From: UBA6624 sp964517115 [NCBI: uncultured bacterium]
Lineage (GTDB): Bacteria > UBP7 > UBA6624
NCBI GenBank assembly: GCA_964517115.1
Contig: CAZFBE010000025.1
Coordinates: 1 to 6,091 of the forward strand
Length of the DNA: 6,091 bases
Reading direction: 5' to 3'
Shown: in pieces, positions 1 through 6,091 of the stretch
Numbering within the stretch: position 1 is the first letter of the stretch
Layout: every line of letters begins with the position of its first letter
Notes under the pieces: model-generated
Seen by the model: only the letters and a program-made list of their open reading frames with translations
Told to the model about the DNA's origin: nothing
The model's database searches: none
Translations under genes and position numbers: made by a program

Positions 1-594
1 GACAAAACTAAAAGTTTAGCAAAAAAAATACTTATCCTCATGGAGGATGATCAGGGAAAGGAGAATTTAGTACTTTCTAGGTCGGCTCATATAAATGAAG
101 ACAATTTCATTCTGCAGCAAGGCATCAGGTATCCAGAGGTTGGTGATCATTATGAATCTATCCCTTCTCAGAATTTTGATTCAATGGAGGGTGCTTTAAG
201 TATGGATTTAATAAATTCTTTAAAAGTCCCCGGTCAAGCTTTAGAAAGATATACTCCTGACTTGCAGCAAGATATAAAAAGAGCTTCCGAATGGGGGCAA
301 AGCAGTTCTGACACTGCACACCTCTTGCTTAACTTGCATTTAAAAATGTCTTTGCCACTTAGTTCAATACTGTTAACATTGGTTGTTTTTCCTCTTTCTT
401 TATGGGGGGGAATTTCAAGAGGGTATTCTCATGTTTTTTTAGGATTAGGTTTGTTTGGAATGTTTTTCGGACTTTTGAATGTTTTTAAATCTCTTGGTTA
501 CCAAAATCTCATAAACCCTGTTGTTGCTGCATGGATGCCTAATTTGATTTTTCTTTTTTTAGGTTTCTTCCTTCTTAGGAGGATGCCCAGGTGA
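1..594 (+). CDS. LptF/LptG-family LPS export permease, C-terminal part (5' end outside window)
   Basis: This is the C-terminal 197 residues of an inner-membrane permease of the LptF/LptG (YjgP/YjgQ) family. With the LptB ATPase, such permeases extract LPS from the inner membrane and pass it to the periplasmic bridge. The frame is open from base 1 with no stop, so the ATG at 40 is probably internal and the gene is truncated by the window. The first ~115 residues look like the end of the periplasmic beta-jellyroll domain. Three hydrophobic helices follow, at about residues 117-136, 144-163 and 175-193, which is the family's closing membrane bundle. The stretch AAWMPNLIFLFLG near the end is typical of the family. 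The stop overlaps the lptD start by 4 bases (GTGA), so the two are probably co-translated. As the last permease before lptD it may be LptG, but I cannot separate LptF from LptG on this fragment. Confidence 0.85.
   Translation, partial: DKTKSLAKKILILMEDDQGKENLVLSRSAHINEDNFILQQGIRYPEVGDHYESIPSQNFDSMEGALSMDLINSLKVPGQALERYTPDLQQDIKRASEWGQSSSDTAHLLLNLHLKMSLPLSSILLTLVVFPLSLWGGISRGYSHVFLGLGLFGMFFGLLNVFKSLGYQNLINPVVAAWMPNLIFLFLGFFLLRRMPR
576..582 (+). promoter_or_regulatory. Shine-Dalgarno site of lptD
   Basis: TAGGAGG lies 8 bases before the GTG at 591. It sits inside the end of the upstream permease gene, where it encodes the Arg-Arg near the C-terminus. This strong site supports the GTG as the true lptD start. 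The nearer ATG at 583 is in the permease frame, not the lptD frame. Confidence 0.8.
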
Positions 595-2804
595 AAAAGA
601 TTTTTTTGGTTTTTTCATTTCTTTTAATTGTTTTTTCAAATCTTTTTTCGGAAGATATTCCTATAAGTGCAAAAAAATTAGAAATTTTAAATGAGGGAAA
701 CCTGTGGGTTGGGATAGGGGATGTTTCTCTTTCTTGGGAGGAATGGCAAATAAATGCTGATGAACTTGTTCTTGATTATCTTTCTAAAAAAATAATAGCA
801 AATGGGAATGTTTTAATAGAGAAGCCAGAATACATGGTGTACGCAGAGTCTATGGATTATGACACTGAAAGAGACCATTTTCAATTTAAAAATGTAAAAG
901 GTTTTTTCCCAGGTGAAAAAGAGCATCCTTTTTATTTTGAGGCAAAGACTTATGAAGGTCAATCTGATAGTTTTGTTCTGAAGTCATCAAAAATGACCTC
1001 CTGTTTGCCTCCATGCAACAAAGAATGGGAGCTTACAAGTCGCAAAAGCTATGTTGTTCCAAATGAAAAAATAGAAGCGTGGGGCGCAATCTTCTGGATG
1101 GGTGGGGTCCCCGTCATGTACTTTCCTTATGTTTACTTAGATCTCAAATCAAGAGATGGATCTATAAATATAACAATTGGAAAAAATAATACCGAGGGAA
1201 AGTTTCTCAAAAGTTCTTGGTATTACACAGTGAACCCTCAACTTGTAGGTGGTTTAATGTATGACTGGACTGAAAAAAAAGGTGACAAAAAAGGTTTAAC
1301 TTCAAGTTATTTTTCATCTCTTCTTGGTGGGCTTGGTTCTTTTTTGTACAATGTTTCAAAAGATCCTGGAAGCAATCAAAAAAACCAGATAGCAAGTTTC
1401 AAACAGCAAATCAAATCAGGTAAGGTAACTGGAAATATTTCCTACAATAAAAATGACACCTATTTGCCAAATGCTTCATCAGGAACAGAAAGGCGGAATG
1501 ATGAAAATGCGAGTTTTAATTTTGGATGGGATCAATCAGAAAATGCAAAAACTGATTTTTCAGGAAGTTGGAGGGCTAATAAAAATTCTTTTTCAGATCA
1601 GAAAAATTATTCTTTGAGTGTTAAGGATAATAGGAAGATTGGAAGTTTGTCTTTTCGTGCTTCTGGAAATTTTTCTTCACGAGATTCTTCAGGCTATCCA
1701 AGTCCTGACGAAGAACTTCAAATGAACAGCACTCTTTCTGGGGAGGGTTCTGGACATTTGAGAAACTGGTCTTTAAATTTCTCTAAAAAAGAGGATCCTG
1801 ACGGGGATTCTTACACTGATGATGAAAATAGACCTTTTAGAGATGAGTTGCCATCTTTGAAACTGGGTTTGGCAAATTCCCTCTGGGACAATCCTGTCGG
1901 AAGGGCTTTGGCTATCAATAGAATTTCATTTGAAGCTTCAAGAACAAAATTTGGACCAGTTATGCCTACGGCTCAAAATCCAGATCCAAAAACAGAGTTA
2001 ACTGAAGCCAAAATGACATTTTCTCAAAATCAGATTATTAAAATTAGTGATAATGCAACATTGACAGCTAGAAATTCTTTGGTTCAAGGTGTTTTTGATA
2101 CAGGTGATGCGCAGTACTCTATACAACCTGCATTTACCTTGAACATACCTCTTTCTCCCGAATGGAACACTACCTTCAGTCATCAGTACAGAGATGTTCA
2201 TGGAACAAACCCAATATCAATGAATATTGCTTCAAAAACAAACAACCTTTCTTGGCAGACAGGTTTTAGGTCAGCTTCAGGTACTGATTTTAGATTTACT
2301 ACAGGATTTGATTTTCTTAAAAATGATATTTATGACCCTTCTTTGACATTTTCCTCTACTCCTTCTAAACACAGCAGGCTGTCTTTGAATTGGGGTTGGT
2401 CTTTAGCAAATGATCAACCACGAGATCTTTCTATGAGGATGCAAACTTTAAAAAGAGGAAAGCTTGAATGGTCTTTAAATACAACTTGGAATATGGAGGA
2501 TTGGGGATTTAAATTAAGAACTTTTCAATCAAAAATTACTGCAAAATTAAATACTGGTTTCCGGATAGGTTTATCGATGAACCATAGATTCAACAGCACC
2601 GATCCTCTCCTACAAGAAGTTTTAGTTACGAAGGAAAACTGTTGTACTTTTTGGCAACTGTCATGGAGAAGATTTGATGATATATTGATGTTTACATGGG
2701 GTATTAAGGCTTTCAGTGACCAACCTCTTGGAATGGCTCATGGTAATGAAGGGTTTGTTGTAACGAATATTCCAGGACAGAGTCAACTTGAGCAGGGTTT
2801 TTAG
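591..2804 (+). CDS. lptD: LPS-assembly outer-membrane protein LptD (OstA)
   Basis: LptD forms the outer-membrane beta-barrel that, with LptE, inserts LPS into the outer leaflet. The 737-residue length is near the 784 of E. coli LptD. It starts at GTG, overlapping the permease stop. Residues 1-20 form a signal peptide (MKK, hydrophobic core, cleavage near NLFS/ED). Residues ~24-130 resemble the OstA/LptA-like periplasmic domain that receives LPS. At ~169-183 is the family segment WMGGVPVMYFPYVYL, leading into the barrel, which is rich in alternating aromatic/polar strands with Asn/Ser/Asp-rich loops. The protein has exactly four cysteines: C138 and C142 (CLPPC) and the adjacent pair C684-C685 (ENCCTFW). 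The CC pair near the C-terminus is a hallmark of LptD, where it forms interdomain disulfides in E. coli. The extreme N-terminal cysteine of E. coli LptD has no counterpart here. The gene ends one base from the convergent holB stop. Confidence 0.93.
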   Translation: MKKIFLVFSFLLIVFSNLFSEDIPISAKKLEILNEGNLWVGIGDVSLSWEEWQINADELVLDYLSKKIIANGNVLIEKPEYMVYAESMDYDTERDHFQFKNVKGFFPGEKEHPFYFEAKTYEGQSDSFVLKSSKMTSCLPPCNKEWELTSRKSYVVPNEKIEAWGAIFWMGGVPVMYFPYVYLDLKSRDGSINITIGKNNTEGKFLKSSWYYTVNPQLVGGLMYDWTEKKGDKKGLTSSYFSSLLGGLGSFLYNVSKDPGSNQKNQIASFKQQIKSGKVTGNISYNKNDTYLPNASSGTERRNDENASFNFGWDQSENAKTDFSGSWRANKNSFSDQKNYSLSVKDNRKIGSLSFRASGNFSSRDSSGYPSPDEELQMNSTLSGEGSGHLRNWSLNFSKKEDPDGDSYTDDENRPFRDELPSLKLGLANSLWDNPVGRALAINRISFEASRTKFGPVMPTAQNPDPKTELTEAKMTFSQNQIIKISDNATLTARNSLVQGVFDTGDAQYSIQPAFTLNIPLSPEWNTTFSHQYRDVHGTNPISMNIASKTNNLSWQTGFRSASGTDFRFTTGFDFLKNDIYDPSLTFSSTPSKHSRLSLNWGWSLANDQPRDLSMRMQTLKRGKLEWSLNTTWNMEDWGFKLRTFQSKITAKLNTGFRIGLSMNHRFNSTDPLLQEVLVTKENCCTFWQLSWRRFDDILMFTWGIKAFSDQPLGMAHGNEGFVVTNIPGQSQLEQGF

Positions 2805-2805
2805 C

Positions 2806-3714
2806 TTAAGTTCTGCTGCATAGTACCGAGGTTAAGTTTAATTCTGGTTTTATGTTGGAAGAAGAGGATATTTTTTTCCACTCCGTAAGTTCAAGTATCA
2901 AATTTGTTTGGTCGCTTTTTCTTACCAACAGTTCCAATATTGCATAATAGAGTTTTTCAGCAATGTCTTTTTTGGCTTTTTTCATTTCTTCTTGCCTGGC
3001 GTCTTGAGGAATTCCTAATATTTCATAAAAATTGATATTGGTTGTTTTTTCAAACCAGTTTGATTGAACCTCATTGTCTTTTCCAATATTGTTTTCTGCA
3101 GATAGTATCCCTGCTGCTAATATTTTTTCTTGAAAATTTCCATTTGCTAGCTTTTCCCATTCTTGAGCTAAGAAAAGTAAGGTTTTATCATTGAGATTTT
3201 TTTGAAATGAAAGACCGTTCTTTTCTGAAATTGAATAATTTTCGTTTATAGGTGCCTTTGTAAAAAATCCTGTTTTTAGGATGGTTGCTCTTGAGAGAAT
3301 TGTTGGCAGGATGATGTTTGTTCTTACGCAATCAGCTATAACAAGATGCATGTGTTCCACTTCCTCCAAAGGCTTTAAGAGATTGTTTTGGATGGTGTTG
3401 CTTGTATCTGCATTTGCAAGAACATCAAACCCATGAATAAGCATTATTTTTTTATCATTGAATCTTGGAGGTGTTCTGAAAAAATCCAAAGCAGATGTTG
3501 GTTTTTCGTTCCAGAATCTTAAAAATCTTGGATGAAAGTTTTTTTTATTAATCATTTCATCCTTTGAATAAAGATCTACCACAATCAAATCCTGTAAACC
3601 ATCCTCGCTTGCTATCATTCCTTTCGCCAACTCGGTAGAAAATTTTTTATTTTGGGTTATGGAAATTCCGTTAACGAGCGTGAATCCGCTTAATTTTTTT
3701 TGAATTTTTTTCAT
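2806..3714 (-). CDS. holB: DNA polymerase III delta' subunit (clamp loader), divergent
   Basis: Predicted delta' subunit of the clamp loader, which opens and loads the sliding clamp during replication. It has 302 residues. The recognisable core is at residues 112-119 (LLKPLEEV, matching the family's LLKxLEEP) and 135-143 (ILPTILSRA, matching the sensor-type TILSRC motif). The preceding KIMLIHGFDVLA (~89-100) matches the strand and Asp of a degenerate Walker B. The N-terminal part has no Walker A loop, as expected for delta', which does not hydrolyse ATP. There is no zinc-binding cysteine cluster: the only cysteines are C129 and C299. Residues ~180-300 are mostly helical in character, consistent with the C-terminal collar domain. 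The start overlaps the tmk stop by 4 bases (ATGA) without a clear ribosome binding site, implying translational coupling. The tmk-holB pairing is common in bacteria and supports the call, which rests on rather diverged similarity. Confidence 0.78.
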   Translation of the reverse strand: MKKIQKKLSGFTLVNGISITQNKKFSTELAKGMIASEDGLQDLIVVDLYSKDEMINKKNFHPRFLRFWNEKPTSALDFFRTPPRFNDKKIMLIHGFDVLANADTSNTIQNNLLKPLEEVEHMHLVIADCVRTNIILPTILSRATILKTGFFTKAPINENYSISEKNGLSFQKNLNDKTLLFLAQEWEKLANGNFQEKILAAGILSAENNIGKDNEVQSNWFEKTTNINFYEILGIPQDARQEEMKKAKKDIAEKLYYAILELLVRKSDQTNLILELTEWKKISSSSNIKPELNLTSVLCSRT

Positions 3715-4334
3715 TTTAGTTCTGAAAAATAACCCCTCAGCAAAGAGGATGCCAGGTTGAAAACAACCTCTTCATTCTTTTCATTTATATTAATTTTAAT
3801 AACCCTCATGGGATATTCATTACTTACCTTTTCAAAATTATTTCTGATTTTTTCATGAAAATTTAAACCTCTTTTTTCAAAGTTATTTTTTTCTTTTACC
3901 CTCTCAAGCCCTGTACCTGCATCAAGATCAAGCCAAATTGTGAAATCGGGTGTGCATTCTCCTGCTGCCAAATGGCAGTATTGTTGTATTTCGTTAAATC
4001 TTTCCAAGTTCATAAAGCCTTGGTAAGCAAGCGTGGAATCAAAAAATCTATCTGAAATAACCCAAATTCCTTTTTTAAGTTTTTCTTTTATGGTTTTTGA
4101 AACATGTTCGCTTCTTGCGAAAGAAAGAATATCCAATTCTTGATCAAGATCAAAGTCATTATTTATGAGAATCGATCGTAGGTCTTCTGCAGTTTTTGTC
4201 CCTCCAGGTTCTCTTGTGACAAAACACTCAATACCTTTTGACTCAATGAATTTCTTGAGGCTATTGACCAATGTTGTTTTCCCGGTTCCTTCACCGCCCT
4301 CTATCGTGATGAAATTTCCTCTATTTTTATTCAT
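3711..4334 (-). CDS. tmk: Thymidylate kinase
   Basis: Thymidylate kinase phosphorylates dTMP to dTDP with ATP, an essential cytoplasmic step in dTTP synthesis. The 207 residues match the usual length. The P-loop is GGEGTGKTT at residues 13-21. TREPGGT at 40-46 is the dTMP-site motif. The conserved Arg74 falls in SFARSEHV. The DRx motif is at 95-106 (DRFFDSTLAYQG), with Phe where Tyr is usual. LDLDAGTGLERV at ~135-146 leads into the lid, where basic residues (KEKNNFEKR, ~147-155) presumably supply the catalytic charge. The absence of a basic residue at the variable P-loop position fits the bacterial (E. coli-like) type. The start is the ATG overlapping the pdxT stop by 4 bases. No good Shine-Dalgarno precedes it, so translation probably depends on reinitiation after pdxT. 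holB follows with another 4-base overlap. Confidence 0.95.
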   Translation of the reverse strand: MNKNRGNFITIEGGEGTGKTTLVNSLKKFIESKGIECFVTREPGGTKTAEDLRSILINNDFDLDQELDILSFARSEHVSKTIKEKLKKGIWVISDRFFDSTLAYQGFMNLERFNEIQQYCHLAAGECTPDFTIWLDLDAGTGLERVKEKNNFEKRGLNFHEKIRNNFEKVSNEYPMRVIKININEKNEEVVFNLASSLLRGYFSELK

Positions 4335-4897
4335 GAATCTAAGAATACCTTATGAAGTGTATCATCTCCAACAGCTTCAGGATGACAGGTTGAAAGCCAG
4401 TTTTGACCTATTTTAGCGACTGCAATCATTTCATTTTTTTCATTAGGTCTTTTGAATTTTGCCCATGTTTGCCAGGATTCATTAACATTTGTTTTTCCCT
4501 GGCGGATTATCGGAGCTCTTATAAACATCGCTTTTAATGTTTTGTTTTTTTGGGAATAGCCAAAAACCATTTCACTGTAAAAGCTTTCTTTTTGATTTCC
4601 GAAAGCATTTCTTTCGCAATAAATTTTTTCATTTCCAAGTATTTTTGCAAGATGAATTGCTCCTGCACATGTTCCCAGTATTGGATTTTGGAAGCTTTTT
4701 ATTTCGTTCCATAACCCTGTTTTTTTCCAAAGCATTTCTTGGGTTGTTGATTCCCCTCCAGGAAGAATTAGGTGAGTGGTTTTTTTAAGATCCTCAGGGA
4801 TGATGACTATTTTATTTTCAACACCAAGAGAATCTAGGATGTCTTTGTGGTCTTGGCAATTGCCTTGCCTTCCTGCAATTCCTACAATTTTAGACAC
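4331..4897 (-). CDS. pdxT: Pyridoxal 5'-phosphate synthase glutaminase subunit PdxT
   Basis: PdxT is the class I glutamine amidotransferase that hydrolyses glutamine and channels ammonia to PdxS. It has 188 residues. The catalytic triad is visible: nucleophile C77 in GTCAG, and H172 and E174 in CHPE. Other family marks are LPGGEST (45-51), [12 protein letters not shown] (95-106), FIRAP (125-129) and a glutamine (Q11) in the N-terminal RQG, matching the LQG of other PdxT proteins. Compared from memory with B. subtilis PdxT, about 8 residues are missing between LAK and ERN, and about 10 extra residues lie between RAP and the strand before CHPE. The active-site parts are intact, so I expect a working enzyme. 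The start is GTG, placed 8 bases inside the end of pdxS. The purine-rich stretch before it (AAAGGGG) is a weak, very close ribosome site, so coupling to pdxS is likely. This suits a complex needing equal subunit numbers. Confidence 0.93.
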   Translation of the reverse strand: MSKIVGIAGRQGNCQDHKDILDSLGVENKIVIIPEDLKKTTHLILPGGESTTQEMLWKKTGLWNEIKSFQNPILGTCAGAIHLAKILGNEKIYCERNAFGNQKESFYSEMVFGYSQKNKTLKAMFIRAPIIRQGKTNVNESWQTWAKFKRPNEKNEMIAVAKIGQNWLSTCHPEAVGDDTLHKVFLDS

Positions 4898-5759
4898 CCC
4901 TTTCTTGCAATCTTTCTTCCTGTTTTAAGAGATGTATATCGAGACCCTTCATTGGCTCTCCCAAGCCTCTTGATATATCAACAAGTTTTGCAGGGTCGTC
5001 CCAATGATTTACTGAATCAACTATTGCCTTTGCTACTAGTGGGGGGTTTTCACTTTTAAATATTCCACTTCCTACAAAGACCGCTTCTGCTCCAAGGGTC
5101 ATCATGAGAGATGCATCTGCCGGTGTTGCAATTCCACCAGCGGCGAAATTAGGAACAATCAAGCCATTGTTTTCTATGGTTTTTTTGACCAAGCCTTCAC
5201 TGACTTTGTATTCTTTTGCTGCTGAGGATATATTTTTTTTGTTTAGAAGATTTTTTAACTCGGATTTGATGAGTCTCATATGTCTTACAGCCTCAACAAT
5301 ATTTCCTGTTCCTGCCTCTCCTTTTGTTCTTAGCAATGCAGCTCCTTCATCTATTCTTCTCAGAGCTTCTCCTAAGTTTCTTGCTCCACACACAGTTGGA
5401 ACTTTGATTTCGTTTTTAGGTAAATGGAATTCTTCATCTGCTGGAGTCAAAACTTCAGATTCATCTATAAAATCAACACCAATTGATTCAAGCATTCTTG
5501 CTTCTGCAATATGCCCAATTCTGCATTTTGCCATTACGGGAATTGTGACCGTTTCTCTTATTTCTTCGATAAGTTTTGGATCAGACATTCTTGCAACGCC
5601 TCCATTTGAACGTATATCTGCCGGAACTCTTTCCAAGGCCATTACTGCACATGCTCCTGAATCTTCCGCAATTTTTGCTTGTTCTGCATTAACTACATCC
5701 ATAATTACCCCACCACAGAGCTGTCTTGCTAAACCTATATTTAATTCATATCTACTCAT
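4890..5759 (-). CDS. pdxS: Pyridoxal 5'-phosphate synthase subunit PdxS
   Basis: PdxS is the (beta/alpha)8-barrel synthase subunit that builds PLP from ribose 5-phosphate, glyceraldehyde 3-phosphate and ammonia supplied by PdxT. The 289 residues fit the family (about 290-295). Conservation is high throughout. Visible features are [17 protein letters not shown] (16-32, with catalytic-site Asp21), [11 protein letters not shown] (40-50), the first catalytic lysine K78 in [23 protein letters not shown] (99-113), the second lysine K146 in LRTKGE, the phosphate-binding [11 protein letters not shown] (206-216) and [10 protein letters not shown] (230-239). It ends in LQERGV, near the family's usual end. 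The ATG has a strong Shine-Dalgarno site. The gene starts 15 bases after the upstream partial gene and overlaps pdxT by 8 bases. Confidence 0.97.
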   Translation of the reverse strand: MSRYELNIGLARQLCGGVIMDVVNAEQAKIAEDSGACAVMALERVPADIRSNGGVARMSDPKLIEEIRETVTIPVMAKCRIGHIAEARMLESIGVDFIDESEVLTPADEEFHLPKNEIKVPTVCGARNLGEALRRIDEGAALLRTKGEAGTGNIVEAVRHMRLIKSELKNLLNKKNISSAAKEYKVSEGLVKKTIENNGLIVPNFAAGGIATPADASLMMTLGAEAVFVGSGIFKSENPPLVAKAIVDSVNHWDDPAKLVDISRGLGEPMKGLDIHLLKQEERLQERGV

Positions 5760-5765
5760 TTTCTT

Positions 5766-5772
5766 CCTCCTT
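5766..5772 (-). promoter_or_regulatory. Shine-Dalgarno site of pdxS
   Basis: On the minus strand AAGGAGG stands 6 bases before the pdxS ATG, just after the stop of the upstream gene at 5775. It is the only strong ribosome binding site visible in the minus-strand operon, which fixes the pdxS start and suggests that pdxS is translated independently of its upstream neighbour. Confidence 0.85.
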
Positions 5773-5774
5773 GT

Positions 5775-6091
5775 TTATTCTTTCCATTCTCCTTTAATCC
5801 CCAGGTTTTCTATTTCTTTTTTCAGATCTAAACCATTTTTTTTAGCTTCTGGTTCTTTTTTCTTTATTTTTACATCTAATGGTACTGTTTCTAAGCTTAT
5901 TTTCTTTTTTAAGCAGGCATTCGAAACAGTTTCAATAATTTTTTTTGTATTGTCCTGGTTGATCCTTCTCCATGCAAGCGAATCTTTCATTACGGAAATA
6001 AAGGCTGTTGAGTCTTCCCATTTTATGAAAGTTCTTTTATTCAATAGTATCCATAAAGACAAGTCGGCTTGTTTTAAATTGTCAAGGAATT
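5775..6091 (-). CDS. C-terminal end of a larger protein, possibly DnaX (clamp-loader gamma/tau)
   Basis: The frame is open to the right edge with no stop, giving 104 visible C-terminal residues; the TTG at 6062 is unlikely to be the start. The first ~70 residues follow the pattern of the DnaX gamma/tau C-terminal domain: a leucine-rich helix (FLDNLKQADLSLWILLNK), a short strand pair around TFIKWEDSTAFISVM, then helices ending in a charged strand (KKKISLETVPLDVKI). A Lys/Glu-rich linker and a final small segment (LKKEIENLGIKGEWKE) follow; DnaX proteins often close with a comparable short element. Context helps: holB, its clamp-loader partner, is four genes downstream, and in B. subtilis dnaX, tmk, holB and pdxST all lie in the same chromosomal neighbourhood. 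No catalytic motif is visible, so the identity is an inference from pattern and neighbours. It could be another protein with a small helical tail. The reading frame itself is well supported, ending 15 bases before pdxS. Confidence 0.45.
   Translation of the reverse strand, partial: FLDNLKQADLSLWILLNKRTFIKWEDSTAFISVMKDSLAWRRINQDNTKKIIETVSNACLKKKISLETVPLDVKIKKKEPEAKKNGLDLKKEIENLGIKGEWKE

Noticed and set aside
1207-1395. Small minus-strand reading frame within lptD.
   Set aside because: Low-complexity shadow of lptD codons, with no ribosome site and no recognisable family. The same applies to the frame at 1998-2201.
2791-2817. Stem at the convergent junction as a bidirectional intrinsic terminator.
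   Set aside because: Only five Watson-Crick pairs at the base, then G-U pairs and A-T pairs, with no T-tract after it on either strand.
5041-5046. G6 run inside pdxS as a phase-variable tract.
   Set aside because: It is short and encodes conserved Asn-Pro-Pro on the coding strand; nothing supports switching of this metabolic gene.
4165-5059. Plus-strand reading frames opposite tmk, pdxT and pdxS (around 4165-4416, 4537-4788 and 4847-5059).
   Set aside because: They are antisense shadows of strongly conserved genes and are rich in Phe/Leu, as expected from reversed Lys/Glu codons.
5523-5528. Cysteine directly after the catalytic lysine of PdxS (MAKCRIGH) as a possible novel active-site residue.
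   Set aside because: This position varies among PdxS/SNZ proteins (Ala, Val and, as I recall, Cys in yeast SNZ1), so it is ordinary variation.
6060-6062. TTG as the start codon of a separate 95-residue protein.
   Set aside because: The frame continues upstream without a stop and the same leucine-rich helix pattern carries on, so the gene more likely begins outside the window.
6063-6085. TTGACA at 6085-6080 on the minus strand, resembling a -35 promoter box ahead of the TTG at 6062.
   Set aside because: No acceptable -10 box lies 16-18 bases downstream, and the hexamer is inside a reading frame that stays open to the window edge.

Overview
This AT-rich window (about one third G+C by eye) is almost entirely coding. 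It holds two gene groups that converge on each other. The plus-strand genes, an LptF/LptG permease followed by LptD, belong to the lipopolysaccharide (LPS) export machinery, so the organism is a diderm that makes LPS. The minus-strand group carries PdxS/PdxT, the ribose-5-phosphate-dependent (DXP-independent) route to vitamin B6. Many diderms use that route, but the well-studied gammaproteobacteria do not. I cannot name the phylum from this window; a low-GC lineage outside the classical enterobacteria fits best.

Plus strand, 1-2804: the C-terminal part of an LptF/LptG-family inner-membrane permease (open at the left edge) overlaps by 4 bases a complete lptD. Together they cover two ends of the LPS export bridge: extraction from the inner membrane, and insertion through the outer-membrane translocon.

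Minus strand, 6091-2806, in transcription order: the C-terminal end of a gene that runs off the right edge (best guess DnaX, the clamp-loader gamma/tau subunit), pdxS, pdxT, tmk and holB. Gaps and overlaps are 15 bases, then 8, 4 and 4 bases of overlap, so this looks like one tightly coupled operon. Only pdxS has an obvious strong ribosome binding site among these genes. tmk makes dTDP for DNA precursors. holB encodes the clamp-loader delta' subunit. pdxS/pdxT make pyridoxal 5'-phosphate.

The two groups meet at 2804/2806 with a single base between the stop codons and no convincing terminator. No stretch of 300 bases lacks a gene. I found no RNA gene, mobile element, CRISPR array, phage gene or novel defence-like system. 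The points worth a second look are within-family variations: the four-cysteine layout of LptD, a delta' without a P-loop or zinc module, and a rearranged PdxT.
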